The position numbers and the translations under genes are program-made. Positions 63,534 to 64,000 of a stretch of 64,000 nucleotides of DNA are shown piece after piece. Source of the DNA: Spirochaetia bacterium UBA2205 (GTDB lineage: Bacteria; Spirochaetota; UBA4802; UB4802); assembly GCA_002328585.1 (NCBI GenBank), contig DCUV01000032.1:74277-138276 (forward strand), read 5' to 3'. The stretch's first letter is position 1. Every line of letters begins with the position of its first letter. Below the pieces are notes generated by a model. That model did not search any database. It was not told the origin of the DNA and saw only the letters and a list, made by a program, of their open reading frames with translations.

Positions 63534-64000
63534 TTATGTTCTGTCAAATACAGCCAGAAGTTCTACATGCTGAGTCTGAGGAAACATATCATACGCCTTG
63601 CAAAATTGCAATGTATACTCCTGCATTATTGCTCCCGCATCGGAAGCAAATGTTACAGGATTGCACGACATATACACAATCCTTTTAGCATGGATATCCA
63701 GAAGTTTTTGCACTACCTTTTGTTCCAATCCCGTTCGTGGTGGGTCAACAACTATGACATCAAACTTATCAGAATGCGTGCTGAAATAATTCATGGCATC
63801 TGATTCAATAAACACAGCATTGGGTACTGCATTTATCAATGCATTTTCTTTGGCAATCATTACTGCTTCAGGATTACACTCTACCCCGGTAACAGTTTCA
63901 ACATTATTTGCTATAAAAAGGCTAATACTTCCTACGCCACAGTATATATCAAGAGCTCTGCCATAAACATGCTTTGCAATCTCCGTATACATCATCTGTG
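63534..64000 (-). CDS. TrmA/RlmD-family RNA uracil-5-methyltransferase (C-terminal part)
   Basis: The last 155 or so codons of a gene that continues past 64000. ALDIYCGVGSISLFIA is the SAM motif, VVDPPRTGL follows, and YMSCNP carries the catalytic cysteine (SCNP). The N-terminal TRAM and iron-sulfur regions are outside the window, so RlmC, RlmD and TrmA cannot be separated. Confidence 0.88.
   Translation of the reverse strand, partial: QMMYTEIAKHVYGRALDIYCGVGSISLFIANNVETVTGVECNPEAVMIAKENALINAVPNAVFIESDAMNYFSTHSDKFDVIVVDPPRTGLEQKVVQKLLDIHAKRIVYMSCNPVTFASDAGAIMQEYTLQFCKAYDMFPQTQHVELLAVFDRT

Noticed and set aside
1..64000. CRISPR arrays, rRNA genes, insertion sequences
   Set aside because: I looked for regularly spaced repeats, 16S/23S signatures and transposase motifs and found none.

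Overview
The window is bacterial and AT-rich. It most likely comes from the phylum Spirochaetota, outside the well-known pathogens, though I cannot name the genus. Three things support this. RpoB carries Asn instead of Ser in the rifampicin-pocket segment (RRLNALGPGG), as in other spirochaetes. A DUF2225 protein is present. The rpoBC, str, S10, spc and alpha gene groups are fused into one uninterrupted block, with tuf between fusA and rpsJ. The ribosomal proteins S4, S14, L24, L33 and L36 are all the cysteine-containing (zinc-type) versions.

Layout. Positions 1-13615 are accessory and envelope genes: the start of an exported protein, a degenerate ADP-ribosylglycohydrolase-like protein, a hotdog thioesterase, a membrane-anchored protein, a PHP phosphoesterase, an M23/LysM peptidase, a polysaccharide deacetylase, a short-chain dehydrogenase, a hicBA toxin-antitoxin pair lying between two remnants of an RHS/YD-repeat gene, a lipoprotein plus outer-membrane-type barrel pair, truA, a DUF2225 protein and an exported helical protein. 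Positions 13657-44561 form a 31-kb minus-strand block. In order of transcription it reads tRNA-Thr, rpmG, secE, nusG, rplKAJL, rpoBC, rpsLG, fusA, tuf, then rpsJ to rplQ with secY, map and infA. It supplies most of the ribosome, the RNA polymerase core, the Sec channel and two elongation factors.

Positions 44850-64000 hold an HD hydrolase, hisIG, ileS-lspA, a small lipoprotein with xseB-xseA, pyk, a phosphopantetheinyl transferase whose 3' end runs antisense through tRNA-Val, an MFS transporter with a corrinoid adenosyltransferase, acs, a stand-alone IMP cyclohydrolase, a TetR / CmpB-type membrane protein / HD hydrolase cluster, and two RNA methyltransferase genes, the last cut by the window edge.

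The most unusual signal is a short dispersed DNA word, GGCGATAGTT. By eye it occurs exactly eight times, with many near-copies, in both orientations, inside and between genes, and in all three codon phases. It is often preceded by a T-tract and sometimes arranged as an inverted repeat. It behaves like a highly iterated, HIP1-like or uptake-signal-like sequence rather than a protein motif.
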